Under the pieces are notes generated by a model. The model was not told where the DNA came from. It made no database searches and worked only from the letters and a program-made list of their open reading frames with translations. This document shows, one piece after another, positions 45,078-57,440 of a stretch of 64,000 bases of DNA (positions are counted from its first letter, which is position 1; the number at the start of each line of letters is the position of its first letter). Source of the stretch: Folioceros fuciformis (Eukaryota; Anthocerotophyta; Anthocerotopsida; Anthocerotales); contig JBNGIO010006013.1 in NCBI GenBank assembly GCA_049999805.1, positions 102,336 through 166,335 of the forward strand. The letters run 5' to 3'. A program made the translations under genes and the position numbers.

Positions 45078-45846
45078 TCAAGCTGTCTACATTTGCTACA
45101 TACTGTAATAAAGGACTTGCTACCAACCTTGCGATCGCCTCGTTGGCTACGGCAACGCACTCAGCGATGTAGTGGGTGAAGTCTGCGCGGTTGTTGCCAA
45201 CAAACATACGATCTCGCAACCGATTGCATCGATTCTACCTGTGAAATCGATGCAGGGTACGCGTGGCACTTGCAAGGTCCGCCAGTAGTCTGACTAAAGT
45301 TCCAAATCTGGCAAGTTTGTTGGTGGCGAATGGCGGGCTCCGCCGGACAGGCCGAGGGGTAGCTCTGCGGTAGCGGGACCACCAGTGTTCTGGGGCGGTA
45401 GTGGTTCGCCAGAGTTGTGGGAAATCCGAATCCGACACGGTCAGAGAAGCACGGCTGGAAAACAGTAGTTACGCAGCCACGCTCTTGGGACTGTCCTTTG
45501 TGCCTTGGTTTCCAACTTTGGCTCAACCTCCCACGTACAGCGACTCAGGTGGCATGCGACCACTGCATTGCGCTCTTTGCTGTGACATATGTATGAACGT
45601 CGTTTTTCTGGTGGGGGTCTGATGCCGGATTTCCAATGCCTTGCTGTGTCAGTGCGAATGTCACTGACCTGGAGTCACAGCGGGCGGCGGGCTGCTGTTT
45701 GTTGCGCTCTTGGCCCGGGTGCCGAGGGTTGCTCCAGTAGGAGCCAGCAAGTTGCCGGAGTCTCTTGTATGGAAGCTCCGGAGAGAATGTCTTAGGATCG
45801 GGAGCTACCCTCCCTCTCCTGCGTCTTCTGCACAGGGACTGGCGCT
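45078..45846. other. Intergenic region
   Basis: It holds the fibrillin 3' end and the hydrolase promoter. Minus-strand frames of 67-121 codons (45161-45526) have no recognisable domain. Confidence 0.4.
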
Positions 45847-47988
45847 ATGGCGGGGACTGCCAGCATGTTGCTACAACCACTGATTCAAGGCGCGGCAATG
45901 GCTGTGCAAGGGCAGGGGTATTCGCTGCCGTACCTGCCACGTCGACGAGGGCCTCAGGACTCTTCAGCCATGTTCCATGAGGTGTGCAGAAAATCGTGTC
46001 ATGCTTATGCACGGGTTGCTCTTGGTGCTGGGTTCTTCAACATTCTACCCCACTGGCTTGCAGGGAATCACATTCCAACCACTAGAAAGGAAGGATATTA
46101 GGTTCAAGACAAGCAGCAAAGCCAGGAGCTTTGGGGGCCAGATAGTCATGACCTTATTAGACGAGAGACCTGTAGCTGTAAAGCCTCCGGCAGTAAACCC
46201 ATCGACAGTTTTGGTAAGGAGTACGCGTCAGTAGGCGGCCACCTTGCTATACTTTCTGAGTTTGTGCTGATGGTGGCGTCTTCTTCTGCAGGCTTACGAG
46301 CTAGTACAAGGAGCTTTGGTAAACATGTCTCACGGGAACCAGCTAGTTGTATGTGTGCATCCACCCAGCAAACGTCACCTTATCCCCGATGACCTTATGG
46401 AGCCTGACCATGCAGGTCAGATGGAGTGAGAGTAGGAGCAAAGCGACACCCCAGCCACCTACAGCTGTTCTGCTTCACGGCATCTTGGGAGGACGACGCA
46501 ACTGGGGTAGGTGTTTAATCCTTCGATCCTTGCCCTCGTTGTGACGTCTGCGATGCTAACCTTCCGTGTTTGAGCCTGCCACACTCAGCATCTTTCGCAA
46601 AGAGGCTTGCCCAGCAGTTTCCAACATGGCAGGTAACCGTCCTTGATTGTCGACTCTCTTCGAGCTTAAAGAGGCGGCATTTCGAGGTTTGAACTGACCA
46701 GTAAACAACTATCTTGCAGTTTCTGTTAGTGGACTTGAGATGCCATGGTGACTCCACCGATTTGAAGACAAGGGGACCTAATACAGTGGCATCAGCAGCT
46801 CGAGACGTGTTGCAACTAGTAAGTTTGTATCAAGTTCCTTCAGCTATATTGTAGTTCAGCACACCGTGAAGGTTCCTTGAGCTCTGCATTCCCCAGGTTG
46901 GACAGTTGAAGCTTACTCCAAGAGTACTCGTAGGCCACAGCTTTGGTGGCAAAGGTACGAGAACTTGTCGTCACGATGCTTTGACATGGTATGCAAAATT
47001 AAAAAGGCACAGCAGCTCACATTGGTTGCATCTTGCAGTGGCGCTGAGCATGGTTGATCAAGCTGCAAAACCTCTTCCACGCCCGGTTAAGGCAAGTTTC
47101 TCAAACCACTTCATCCAGCATTCCTGCATGGACAATCTCCTTGTCCTCTTTCTCCTCAGCGCCGGTAACAGATACCCTTGTACTCCAGGTATGGGTGTTG
47201 GATGCCACACCTGGACAGGTGCGAGCAGGTGGAGACGGCGAGGACCACCCGGCAGAGCTCATAGCAGCTCTCCGAGAAATGCCACATGCGGTACCCTCCC
47301 GCCGGTGGCTCATCGAAACCCTTGCTCACAAGGGCTTCTCCACCGCCATCGCTCAGGTACAACTTCCACCATCTCCCTACCTCCAACATCCAAAAAAAGT
47401 CCCCTCTTCCAAATTCTGAAAACTAAAGCGACTGCCTAACCCTGCAGTGGATGACCACCAACCTCAAACCCATCGAATTCGCCAACGGCGACCGAAGTCC
47501 TGGCTTCCAATGGATCTTCAACCTGGATGGCATAGCCTCCATGTACCACTCTTACGAGGAGACAAATCTGTGGTAAGGCCCTGGGATCTTCTCATCTGGG
47601 ACAAGAACCAAAGTAGGCTTTCTCACAAAAACTGCCACGCCGCACAGGCCCCTCGTCGACGACGTGCCTGAAGGTGTTCACATCAACTTCCTCCGAGCCG
47701 AGCGGAGCTTACACAGGTGGGCACTGGAAGACGTGCAAAGGATACATACCGCAGAGATGGTGGCGTCTGCCGACGGCGCCGGCGTGGAGATGCACGTCCT
47801 GGAAGACGCAGGCCACTGGGTCAGCTCCCTTCACCTTGTCGTCTCCTTTTCCTTTCCGTCACACGCACGTTGGTCATCTGACCCCACGATCCATGCAGGT
47901 TCACACCGACAATCCAGACGGCCTCTTCAGAATTCTCGCACCCTCCTTCGGTGGCACCCGTTTCCTGTCCCCATCTCTCCACGGCTAG
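45847..47988 (+). CDS. Alpha/beta hydrolase (At4g10030/ABHD11-like)
   Basis: About twelve exons run from ATG 45847 to TAG 47986-47988. The N terminus (MAGTASMLLQPLIQG...) may be an organelle-targeting peptide. The hydrolase core follows: AVLLHGILGGRRNWG (oxyanion-hole region), FLLVDLRCHGDS, the nucleophile elbow VGHSFGGK, WVLDATPGQV, NFLRAERS and the catalytic His in EDAGHWVHTDNP. The family comprises serine hydrolases acting on esters or amides, and the substrate is not inferable here. The exon at 46292-46318 is only 27 nt (AYELVQGAL). The intron after RPVK begins with GC in an otherwise perfect AAG/GCAAGT donor. Introns are otherwise GT-AG and about 80-100 bp. The final exon starts inside the His-containing segment, so all exons are needed for a complete triad. 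Confidence 0.9.
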
Positions 47989-48874
47989 CCTCGCCCAGGA
48001 AATCCCTTGGAACATTAAAAATTAAAAATTGAAATGCACAATCCTACTTCTAATTCCGGCCCTACGCACGCCTAGGTGTGTCTCACCTTAATTAGGTGGT
48101 CTCCCAAGAATAGTAGTTAGCTCATTGGCTTACATATTCAAGAAATATTTTAATGTATGAATACAACAAAAACACTCCTAGTAGAAGATCTTGAGGAGCA
48201 GTTGTTTTTAGCTCTTCTTCGAGGTTAGAACAGCCGTATCTTTTGTAGCCAGGTTACCGCCATTGACATCCATCATCCAACTATGTATAGGTAAAGCGCT
48301 AGGAGAATTTGAAGACATGTAAAATATAACATGCTAGGAAGTTTTTGTGAAGGAAGAGCAACCACGGGGCTAAACCACGGATACAACTCTCTTTGAAGCC
48401 TTTGAGGTCAAGGGAAACTAACAAAGATCTGAAATTCCAAGATGTTGAATTCTGATAGAATGTCAAGGGGAACTAATGTGATCTTCGATACTTGCTTGTG
48501 CTGGTAGGATTGCAAAGAAAGGAAGATGAAATGCAGCATCCCTAATCCCTAAATGCTTGCATCCCCCCCTCCTAATCACGACTTCATGAGCTCTCGTCCA
48601 AACGGCTGGGGGTAGATGCCTTTGCCGATCTTTCCTTTGCAGCAAGTCTCGGCTCCATGTTTTGAACNNNNNNNNNNNNNNNNNNNNNNNNNNNNNNNNN
48701 NNNNNNNNNNNNNNNNNNNNNNNNNNNNNNNNNNNNNNNNNNNNNNNNNNNNNNNNNNNNNNNNNNNTGAAAACTTGAAAAGACAAAAATAGTTAAAGTG
48801 GAAGTGCCGGGCTGTGCTTTGGACTTGAAGCTCTCCCGCCCGTGGTTGCCTCCGGGACGCAATGAGGACTGCAA
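47989..48874. other. Intergenic DNA with an assembly gap
   Basis: AT-rich sequence without a recognisable gene. It is interrupted at 48668-48767 and turns GC-richer toward the RAD21 promoter. Confidence 0.45.
48668..48767. other. Assembly gap (100 N)
   Basis: Exactly 100 N, presumably of unknown true size. It is about 260 bp upstream of the RAD21 start codon. Confidence 0.99.
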
Positions 48875-48883
48875 TTTGGCGCC
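48875..48883 (+). promoter_or_regulatory. E2F-like site upstream of RAD21
   Basis: TTTGGCGCC contains TTTGGCGC, which fits the E2F/DP consensus TTTSSCGC, and lies 147 bp upstream of the RAD21 start codon. E2F control is expected for genes needed at S phase. A single match in a short region could be chance. Confidence 0.4.
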
Positions 48884-49029
48884 TTTTGCGCAGCAGCTGT
48901 AGGCATCACAAGGCGTGGGCTGAACCTGCTGGCTCGTGACAGCAGCATTTGTGGATACGGCGGGACGCCTGGCCTCGTCTGCCCGCTGCTAGGGCTGCTT
49001 TGCCAGCCCAATTCAGCGCATGCGGCAAG

Positions 49030-52000
49030 ATGTTCTACTCGCAGTTCATTTTGGCAAAGAAAGGGCCGCTGGGAACGATATGGATAGCGGCCCATTTGGA
49101 AAGGAAATTGCGGAAGAACCAAGTGACTGAGACCAACATCAGCGTGTCTGTTGGTGAGTGCTTCTCTGGAGAGTGGACTGGCTTTGAGCGAGTCAGTGCT
49201 GCCGCGTGTTTGGGTTTAGAATTGGCCTCCTGTGGCCTTGTGCAGTTTAGTCGGGTTCCCAATGTTCGGGACTCTGCAGGCTGTTTCTTCCTGACGATGT
49301 TGAGCAGGCTGTTGTGAAGGCGTGTTCAGCTCCCCTTGTCCAAGGAAGATATCCGTATTGACTGTGCACGTGTGGTATGTTGTGCAATGGGATGCTTGTT
49401 TCTGGTCCACACTGCTTGAGCTGTTCTCTCTGCAAGTAGTTGAGCCGTTCCAGTCCAGGCTTCAGGGTAGCCTGTTATCTGTGCAGTTTTTCGGGCCCGT
49501 GATTTTTAGTGTTTCCCTGGTCTGCCAGAGGCTTCAAGTGGCTGCGTTCTGACTGCCTTCCCGTGGCTTGGACGCAGACTCCATCCTCTTTCCTGAAGTT
49601 CCTATTGCGCTGAGATTATCCGGCCACCTATTGCTTGGGGTGGTGAGGATTTATTCGAGGAAAGTCAATTATTTATTCCATGACTGCAGCGAGGCTCTTA
49701 CCAAGATCAAACAGGCCTTCCACTCGGGCGCTGTCGATCTCCCGCCAGATGCAGCTACTGCACCCTTTCACTCCATCACCATCCCTGAGAACTTCGATCT
49801 TGATGAGCTGGAGCCATTGCCTGAGCGGGAATCCAATGCTCTTTTTACGTAAGCACTCTGTTGGCAACATTTTCCGTGAACTCGTGTCCTTTTTCTTTGC
49901 CTGTCTTCGTGCTAGATTTTGTGTTTTAAACTCGTTGGTTGCTGTGCTCATCAAACTTTTGTTCCCCTGTGTGGGATTGTGATGGCAGTAGTCACTCCGC
50001 TGACCATCATGTTACCAGTCGAGAGCAGATTACTCTTCGGGATCCCCTGGGGGATGATGTGTACCTTGCCTCGTTCGACTTGGATGGTATGTAACGGTGC
50101 CAACGGCTTGATTTCCATGCTTCGATTACGTTGAGTGTTCATGCTTGCTTCATGTGAGGGTTTTTAAGAGTTTGCGTTCTGCAAGGATCGTTCGTCAGTT
50201 TCTGTACGGAGTGGCTATCGTTATTCACAACTGATCAAAGCTGCTGTATTGCAGAGAGGTTTCCTGAGGGTGATGCTGAGAAACTGGGAATCGATGATGA
50301 AGAGGTATATTTTCCCCCCCTGTTAGGTCTTCTTTTGCAAGTGGGCTGGCAATTGTTTTTGTGCTTCTGCTGAGGCCTTGCTGATGGCCCTCTCCAGGAG
50401 TTGCTAAATAAACCTTATGAGCGGGAGCAGAGTCCCGTGACCACTCTAGAAGAAGAGTAAGTGCTACTACGTCTGTTTTCTTTGTCATCTTTGCAAAAAG
50501 TAGATGTCAGGTGCCAGTTATTTCCGAATGGCTGTATTCGTATACAAATTACCTTGTGTTCTGGTCCGTGCAGTCAGCTGGCTCCTATGCCTGAGGATGA
50601 GGAACTTGACTTTGATCGGATGGATGTGGATGCGAACGAAAATGACCCGGCCAGTCCAACGGTTGTCAAGGACAGAGCAGACGAGGATGAACTGTTTGGC
50701 CACTCTATAGAAATGCAGCCAATGTTGGAGGATGAACGACTTGAGCCCTCTTCTTTAGCTGGTGATGATGACATGGACTCTGAGCGACTGCACCAGAGTC
50801 CTGGTACATCTCCTATTCGTGTTGTAGAGTTACCTGCGGCGCAGGATGGTGAAGAAGAAGGTGTGAGAAATCAAAGTGAGTTGCCAGATGAAGAGATGTC
50901 AGCTCATGGAAATACTCCAAACTTAACAGACACTGTGGAAGCTCAGGGCATAGAGGACAAACAACTTGAGGCTATCAAAGAAAATGAGGGTACATTTGGG
51001 GGGGTTGCATCTATTGGTGCTGACATGGGACAAGGGGATGAACATGGGCGGGATGCAGATGGCTTAGTTATGAGGGATGAGGAAAGCGTAGCAGAGGAAG
51101 CTGAATGCGCCAACCCTCAGGACACTGTGGTGTCTGTACACGAAGAGGATGCTGAGCCTCTCCATGGCGAGTCCAATGAAGTGCGTGCAACCAATTCAGT
51201 GGATGGTTTGCATGCCAACGGAGCACCTGAAACACTGCAGGAGCTTGACCAGCAGCCGCATAAGGATGATGCAGTGAGTACTGCTCAAAATGTGCATGTG
51301 CACGCGCGTGATGAGGATGCAGATGACGTCATTAGCAGTCCTAAAGACGGTCAGAGATCTCCTCACGAAGTTCCAGAGTATGAGGTTGTTAGGTCTGTCG
51401 TGGACACCGTGGAGAAAGAGCCTGACATGTTTGAGATGGACAAGGGGTCACCTTCTGAATTGATAGCTGAACAGCAGCATGGTGCAGAGAAGCTGGATGA
51501 AATAATGGAGGACGTTGTGCTAGTAGTAAGTGAACATGATAATGTGATGGAGGGAGCTATGGTTGTGCGAGAAAGCTCTAGTCCTCCTCTAGCATCTCCT
51601 GGGAATGAGCATGATGTGCCTGAGGACAACGAAGCTCTGGCCGAGCTTCTGGGAGGTAGAGGAAAACTTATGCTACCCTCTGTTCTTTAGCAACGTTTTG
51701 CACTTTAGCCTCTTCTCAACAAAGGGATTGCTCCTTTGTGTCAGAGTGAAGACATGGGTGGATTATCGGAAGAGGAACTTAGAAGTGAAAGCTCTGGTGT
51801 TGCAGGAAGAGGTACCCCTGCTCTGGGAGTTGTTCCAACCCCTCTTGCAGCAATTGCGCCAAAGACTGTGAAGCCAAGGGTGTCAAAGAAGCGAAAAGCT
51901 GTGTTTGACCTTTTCGACCTCCGGACAGTTATACAAGCAGAGTAAGAGCTGATATTTTTGGTACAGCAAGCAGTTCCTTGCCAGATAGGACTGTGTCCTT

Positions 52001-54334
52001 GGCTGCTACATCTGAATGCTTTCAACAAGGACATTCTCCATGACTATTCTTTTGGCAGGGCCATGAGAGATCAGCTGGTGAACACTGCTGATATTCGACG
52101 AGTGCGCAAGAAAGCACCTTGCACACGCCGTGAATTTTGGCTCTTACAGAGAGAACTGCAGGCCAACAATAGTTTTCACGATCCATCAGTTCCTGGTGTG
52201 TGTTGTATGACAATGACTTAGGTGTCTTAGGACAAGTCAATTTAAGTGTTGAATGTCGTGTGATTCATCCTTTGGTGTTCTAAGGTCTTCCCCCTCAGGT
52301 CTATGTCCGGAGCTCCGGGATCTATTTCACCGGGTGTGCGTATTTGGTGAGGCGAGCCTGCCTAGGCCAGGAATGCATGACATTTCACTTAACAAGGAAA
52401 AAACTCCTGAGCTTGACCTTGAGAATGAAGACATTGAAAATGATTTCCACAGTAGTGGACATGCCCCAGCTGCTGGTGTGATGGAAGCTATAACTCCTGA
52501 TGAAAATGGACATGAAGATTCTCATCAAGAGGCTCAGCACGAGATATCTCCAGAACAACCCCATCAAACTGCAAATGCAAGTGATGGCAACGGTTGGTGA
52601 TTCCTTAACATTGTCTCCTTTATCCTCTGTGTTCTCAGCACACGAAACAGACCTATCATCATGTATCAACTGACCAACTGATGTGTCGTGCTCTTGACTT
52701 CAGATTGGGCAGAAAGCCCAGAGAATGACACTGCCATGGAAGACCAGGATACCATGTTGAATGAGACTGGCCAGGATGGTGTCATGGTGTTTCATGGGCC
52801 TGAGAATGAAGCTGAGGTTGGAGCTGCAGAGGAAGCGGTGGATGAGGATGAAGCAGCACGACAAGCAGCACGAGAGGCTGTTCTTTTAGAATGGGAGGCG
52901 TTTGATAATGCTAGTCTAGAGCAAGAGAGTCTGAAACAGGTTGAGCAGCAGTTGGAGTTGCAGCCCCAGGGAACTGAGGTGTGTACAGCTCATGCCGATG
53001 CCAGAGGTCCTGTGGTGCAAGAAGCGGATACACCACAGGAGGCAGAACAGATGCCTGTTAGAAGTGAAGACATTGAGACGGAACCGTATTTTCCTCCAAC
53101 CGATGCAAACTTGGAGACCCAAAGCTATCAACAAGACGTATCCCAAGGAGGCCTCGTTGCAGAGGCACAGGTCAATGAAGCTCATCAAGAGATTGAAGAC
53201 GTCCAATCTGTTCCTGATCTTCATGCAGGGGCAGCAGATAGTGTTATTCAGGTTATCCGTGCAGAGGTGGAAACTGATGCTGTTGGAGACAATACCATAG
53301 TGCAAGATACCAACAAGATAAATCCTCAACCAGAGATAAGTTATCGTGAAGAACATAAGATGTCCGATCAGGGACATGATGAAGGCGACAGTCCACAAGA
53401 CGTCGGTGACCACCATGCTCAATTAGAGATTGGTGGTGATGTCTCTGCCGTATCATCTGATCCAGATGCGACTTCTCACGAAGTTCCCCAGGGTGGAAGC
53501 TCTCTAGAAAATGGCGATCCAATTTCAAAGGATTCTTATTTGAATGGAGCAATCCATGCTAGCCCGGAAGATTGGAACAACCGGGAGGTAGGTGAAGTTT
53601 CATGTGTATCAATTTTTTGTCTATGTGCACAAAAATGTTTTCTGAGCTTGCATGACATGGTGCAGGATCTTGGCTTTCTCGCTGATGCTCAAGAAACAGG
53701 TAGCGATCTTTATCTCTTCTGGAAGACCTTGCCTGTCCTGGTGCAGTAGTGCATGATTACAGCTTCATCCCTTTTGTCACTGTGGTACAGTGTACAGGAC
53801 GGGAGACGATGGGGATCTTGAAATGGATGCCGATGAGTATGTGGATACGAGAGATTATAATCAGGACGAACCTCTTGTACAGGACAACAGTGGCTGGTCC
53901 GTACGGACAAGGTTGGTGTAGGCGACATCCTTTTTTCATTTTTTTGACTGTTTTCTGTGTGTATCGGTTCCAACCTTATCTGTGGTACTTAGGGCTGTGG
54001 GACGATATCTGAAGACCACCCTAGATGCCATGGAAATGAAACTGAACAGAGTTGAAGGTATACCGAGTGCCCCAGTCAAACTTGGACTAGAGCGGACCCT
54101 TGCGGGGAAGACTAGGAAGGAGGCTGCAAGGATGTTTTTTGAGACGTTGGTATGGTCTCCGTCCGTAAGTAATTTCCGTGCCATTTGTATGAGTAATGAG
54201 GTTTCTAAGGGATGCTCGCGCGTGACGCAAAACAGGTGTTGAAGACTAAAGATTATATTAACGTGGAGCAAGCGGAACCATACGAAGATATAAAGGTCTC
54301 TGCAGGACCCAAGCTTCGCAAGGCCACCTTCTAG
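49030..54334 (+). CDS. RAD21: Cohesin kleisin subunit RAD21/SCC1
   Basis: About fourteen exons encode a protein of roughly 1,200 residues. The Rad21_Rec8 N-terminal domain (residues about 1-105) is clear: [68 protein letters not shown]. It binds the SMC3 neck in the cohesin ring. Then come [37 protein letters not shown] and a very long acidic, low-complexity middle encoded mainly by large exons at 50573-51650 and about 52705-53590, with a basic patch ([15 protein letters not shown]) between. The C-terminal winged helix that closes the ring on the SMC1 head is complete: [20 protein letters not shown], then [12 protein letters not shown] and a short tail. The mitotic RAD21/SYN type fits the acidic middle better than REC8. 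The start is the ATG of the MFYS motif, invariant in the family. Confidence 0.93.
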
Positions 54335-54565
54335 GCGACCTTCCCGGTTGGCTAGCATTTTTCTTATCCATATCCTTGTACTATGCACCTTAGTTTAGTT
54401 GGCTCATTAGCCCTACTGTTCTCGGTCAATTATATGTATAATATATTTTATTAGTAAAATATATGCACAGACTACATGGTTTAATGAACCTATTCTTCAC
54501 TCTGTAATTCTTGTCTGTTTGCCCCAGTTGAGTTCCTCCATTCGAATTCCCCCATCCGCAGATGC

Positions 54566-56076
54566 TTAAAGGGGCCTTTTCTGGGGGGTCCCTGCTCGTC
54601 GTGGATACTTTGGAGGTGTGGATTGCTCTTTAGAGCAAATGACAGCAGTTCTGGGTCCTAGTGGCCCGAAAGATTGCACTGCGAAGGACAGCAACAGGAT
54701 GAAGTTAGAACCTTCACGTGGTGCAACCCACCTCCTGTCTCTACTGTTGCTCCTGATTTGAGGCATACAATACCTGTTGTCACAGGTAAGATGTGACCTC
54801 CAAGCGTAGAGACAGCCTTTCGTGCACCCTCGACCTCGTCCTGAGTAAGTGGGAGGGCTTATTAGAGAGATACAAGAGATCCAGACAGAAGATCACCGTT
54901 GCAGAGCGTTGGACTTCACCTGAGGATTTGCTCCTTTGGCAGCCACCACAAACCCTCCAACTCGGACCAGTGGTAAGCACAATTCAGCTGGGCAAGAGAA
55001 CCAAAGCAGCACAGGTTAGCGAATATGACTTCAGCGATCATAACGCAATGCAAAGAACGATGGACTTGCTTACGGGAAGAACCAAACGTACCTAGTATCC
55101 TCATCTCTGCAAGAGCTCTTGCCACTGCAACGTCGAATCTCTCCCGATAGACGTTACTTTGTCCTGCATCCTGGACATTGAGAACTCAAGATGGAGCTCG
55201 AACTTCGTGCAGAACAGAAAAATCAAAGTGCAAAAATAGGCAAACGAACCTCTGCCCGGCTGTTAACTACAACTATGTTCCCCACTCCTGAATGTTCAGC
55301 GGCGTCCTTCATAAACTTGCACCGTTTTAGTGTTGAGTCCAACAACGTAATCTGCCACTCTACCAGTGCGCCAAGGATCATGAGCAGGTAGCCACCATCA
55401 TGCTAGGTATTGGGAACAATGCTGAGAAACGAGACAGCAAGTACTCTTATGAGGCTACAGGGAAGACGTAAACACACCTGGTCTGGCAATGGCTAGAATC
55501 ACCCCTGGCAGCCCTGCTCCGCTCCCGACATCCACGACCTTGAGCTGACCCGACGATGAATTCTCAAGATCACGACTACAGGCCGCCTCTATGACTGGAA
55601 GCAAAGCAAGTGAGTCTTCAACATGCCTCTCCATCACCTCGGAACGCTCTGTAACAGCTGTAAGATTGAATTTCTGCGACGCCCCAAAGCTACCCATTCA
55701 ACCACCTGGGCCACTGGCTCCGCAGCACAGGAGAACCATAGTCGGATATCAATCTACAGACCTCACTGTTGTATTTCAGAAGGATGTCCACAAACTTGTT
55801 CACTTGCTCCACCTGTGTCGAATTCAAAGTCTCCAGCAACGGCACACCTGCCCTCCCTTCTTGCACCTCCGCAGCAGGAGACACGGACTCGTGAGCCTCC
55901 ACGCTGGAGAAGTTAGGCCGCACAGCAGCAGATGCCTTGAGTTCCCACCGGGTCCTTGCGCCCTGCAGTCTGCAGTCCAGCATGCACAACTTTCTCCCAG
56001 CTCCCACGGACCCATTGAACCTCAGATTGTGCAGCAGGCCCCCTTGCACCCACATGAGCTTCATAGCAATCGCCAT
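54566..56076 (-). CDS. rsmG: Plastid RsmG (GidB): 16S rRNA m7G methyltransferase
   Basis: Seven exons run from ATG 56076 to TAA 54566-54568. Exon 1 encodes a transit-peptide-like N terminus and the start of the enzyme (LNSTQVEQVNKFVDILLKYN). Next come NLTAVTERSEVMERHVEDSL, the SAM-binding VVDVGSGAGLPGVILAIARP, ITLLDSTLKRCKFM, FDVAVARALAEMRIL, CLPLVRVGGFVVAAKGANPQ and the plant-type end FGPLGPRTAVICSKEQSTPP with KYPRRAGTP. RsmG methylates N7 of a guanine in the 530 loop of bacterial-type 16S rRNA, and in plants the protein acts on plastid rRNA. Accessible splice sites restore the frame at each junction, for example acceptor ..CCAG before DAGQSNVYRERF. It is convergent with RAD21, with 231 bp between stop codons. 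Confidence 0.92.
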
Positions 56077-56559
56077 GGCTCTTGTTTGTGCTGTCACACA
56101 ATCGCGCGGACCATATGAACCTCCATGTGCAAGTACTTATACGTTATTAGGAAGAAGCGTATCTGTAAGGTTTAATATGTAAAATCCCCAATGCAGCGAT
56201 ACCCACATTTTATTTACCACTTAGTAGACAATGGGTTCGCTTCGACATTGTCTCTATAGTTTGGTTCTGCTCCAAGTTCATGTAATCTTGGACAGCCCAC
56301 ATGTGCTGATGCCATGTCTTCAAAAGTTGATATGCGAACTTATTCAATTCTTATTAAATATCTAATATTTAGATATTTAATAGATCAATATAAAACGAAG
56401 GATCTTCATATAGACATTCTATTCTGTTAATGTGCAGAGTGTATTTTCTATTATTGAAAAAGAAATGAGAAGTCCATCTACTCCAAAGATTAGAGGAACA
56501 ACCCGAGTAGAACCAAAGGGGCTAGTGAAAGGGGTATTGGCCCCTTCGAATATCATTCT
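56077..56559. other. Promoter side of rsmG and AT-rich spacer
   Basis: No gene is visible. A short A/T-rich near-palindrome around 'AAATATCTAATATTTAGATATTT' lies near 56356-56380. Confidence 0.4.
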
Positions 56560-57440
56560 CAAAAACTACCTACTACTCCCAAAATATCATGATGTAGAAA
56601 ACTACCTACTACTCCCAAAATATCATGATATAGAATAACAAAAGGTCTATCTACCACCGATCCCGAAGAAGCTACTTCACTTGGGCTTGTTGCTATCCTA
56701 AAACCGCATTGGCCAATGCTGTTTGTAAAGGAATGGATACGCGTTGTCAAAAGAAGGCCACCGCAGAGAAAAGAGGAAGAACATCATTCTTATGATTTTG
56801 ATAAACCTTGAAAAGTCCTTGCCCCATAAGTCTCAAGAGCAAGAGGGATGAAAGTATGCCCATCTTGTAGAGGAGAATACTTATGGACTTTGAGGCTTGC
56901 ACAACCCTCCGCCGTCCAACCCGGGGAGTGATGGTGACTTGCCCGCTAATGGAATCCCTAGTGGGATCCGTAACAACCACATGAGCAGGGTTGATGGTGA
57001 CTTGCCCGCTGATCAAATCCCTAGTGGGATCTGTAACAACCACATGAGCAGGGTTGATGGTGACTTGCCCGCTGATCGAATCCCTAGTGGGATCTGTAAC
57101 AATTATATGAGCGGAGTTGATGGTGACTTGCCCGCTGATCGAATCCCTAGTGAGATCCGTAACAACCACATCAGCGACACAAACCTGTTGCCCCCTAGTG
57201 AAAAAAGGCCGGCTCTAAGTGAGACCCTGTTACGCAAAGTATATGGACTATACGAAGAAACCCACATACCCTAGCCATGAAGAACATGACATCTTGAACT
57301 ACATCATGGGTGGCAATGTGGTGCCCCCAAATAGGACAACGTGCCAGATGGGGCCCCGTATCAACAATAGCAGCCCCATAACTGCATGTAGAGAGAGAAA
57401 AAGCCAAGGGGTGGGCTAAACCTAAGCGAAATCTCATTGC
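56560..57440 (+). repeat. Dispersed repeat family, copy B
   Basis: The left part (56560-56765) is the reverse complement of copy C at 14835-15010. The right part (56690-57440) matches copy A at 33840-34860 in the same orientation. Copy B therefore links the two and represents the fullest arrangement. The 63-bp array at 56925-57175 replaces the stretch that is short and single in copy A. Confidence 0.82.
56925..57175. repeat. 63-bp tandem array inside copy B
   Basis: Four units contain 'GATGGTGACTTGCCCGCTGAT', 'CGAATCCCTAGTGGGATC' and 'GTAACAACCACATGAGC'. Because 63 is a multiple of three, both strands stay open with a 21-residue period, which explains the chance open frames here. Units differ by one to four bases. 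Confidence 0.93.

Noticed and set aside
45161-45526. 121-codon minus-strand open frame
   Set aside because: No domain, and intergenic between two well-supported genes.
56747-57274. Open frames on both strands with a 21-residue repeat
   Set aside because: The 63-bp unit is a multiple of three, so both strands stay open by arithmetic. The array lies inside a non-coding repeat family.
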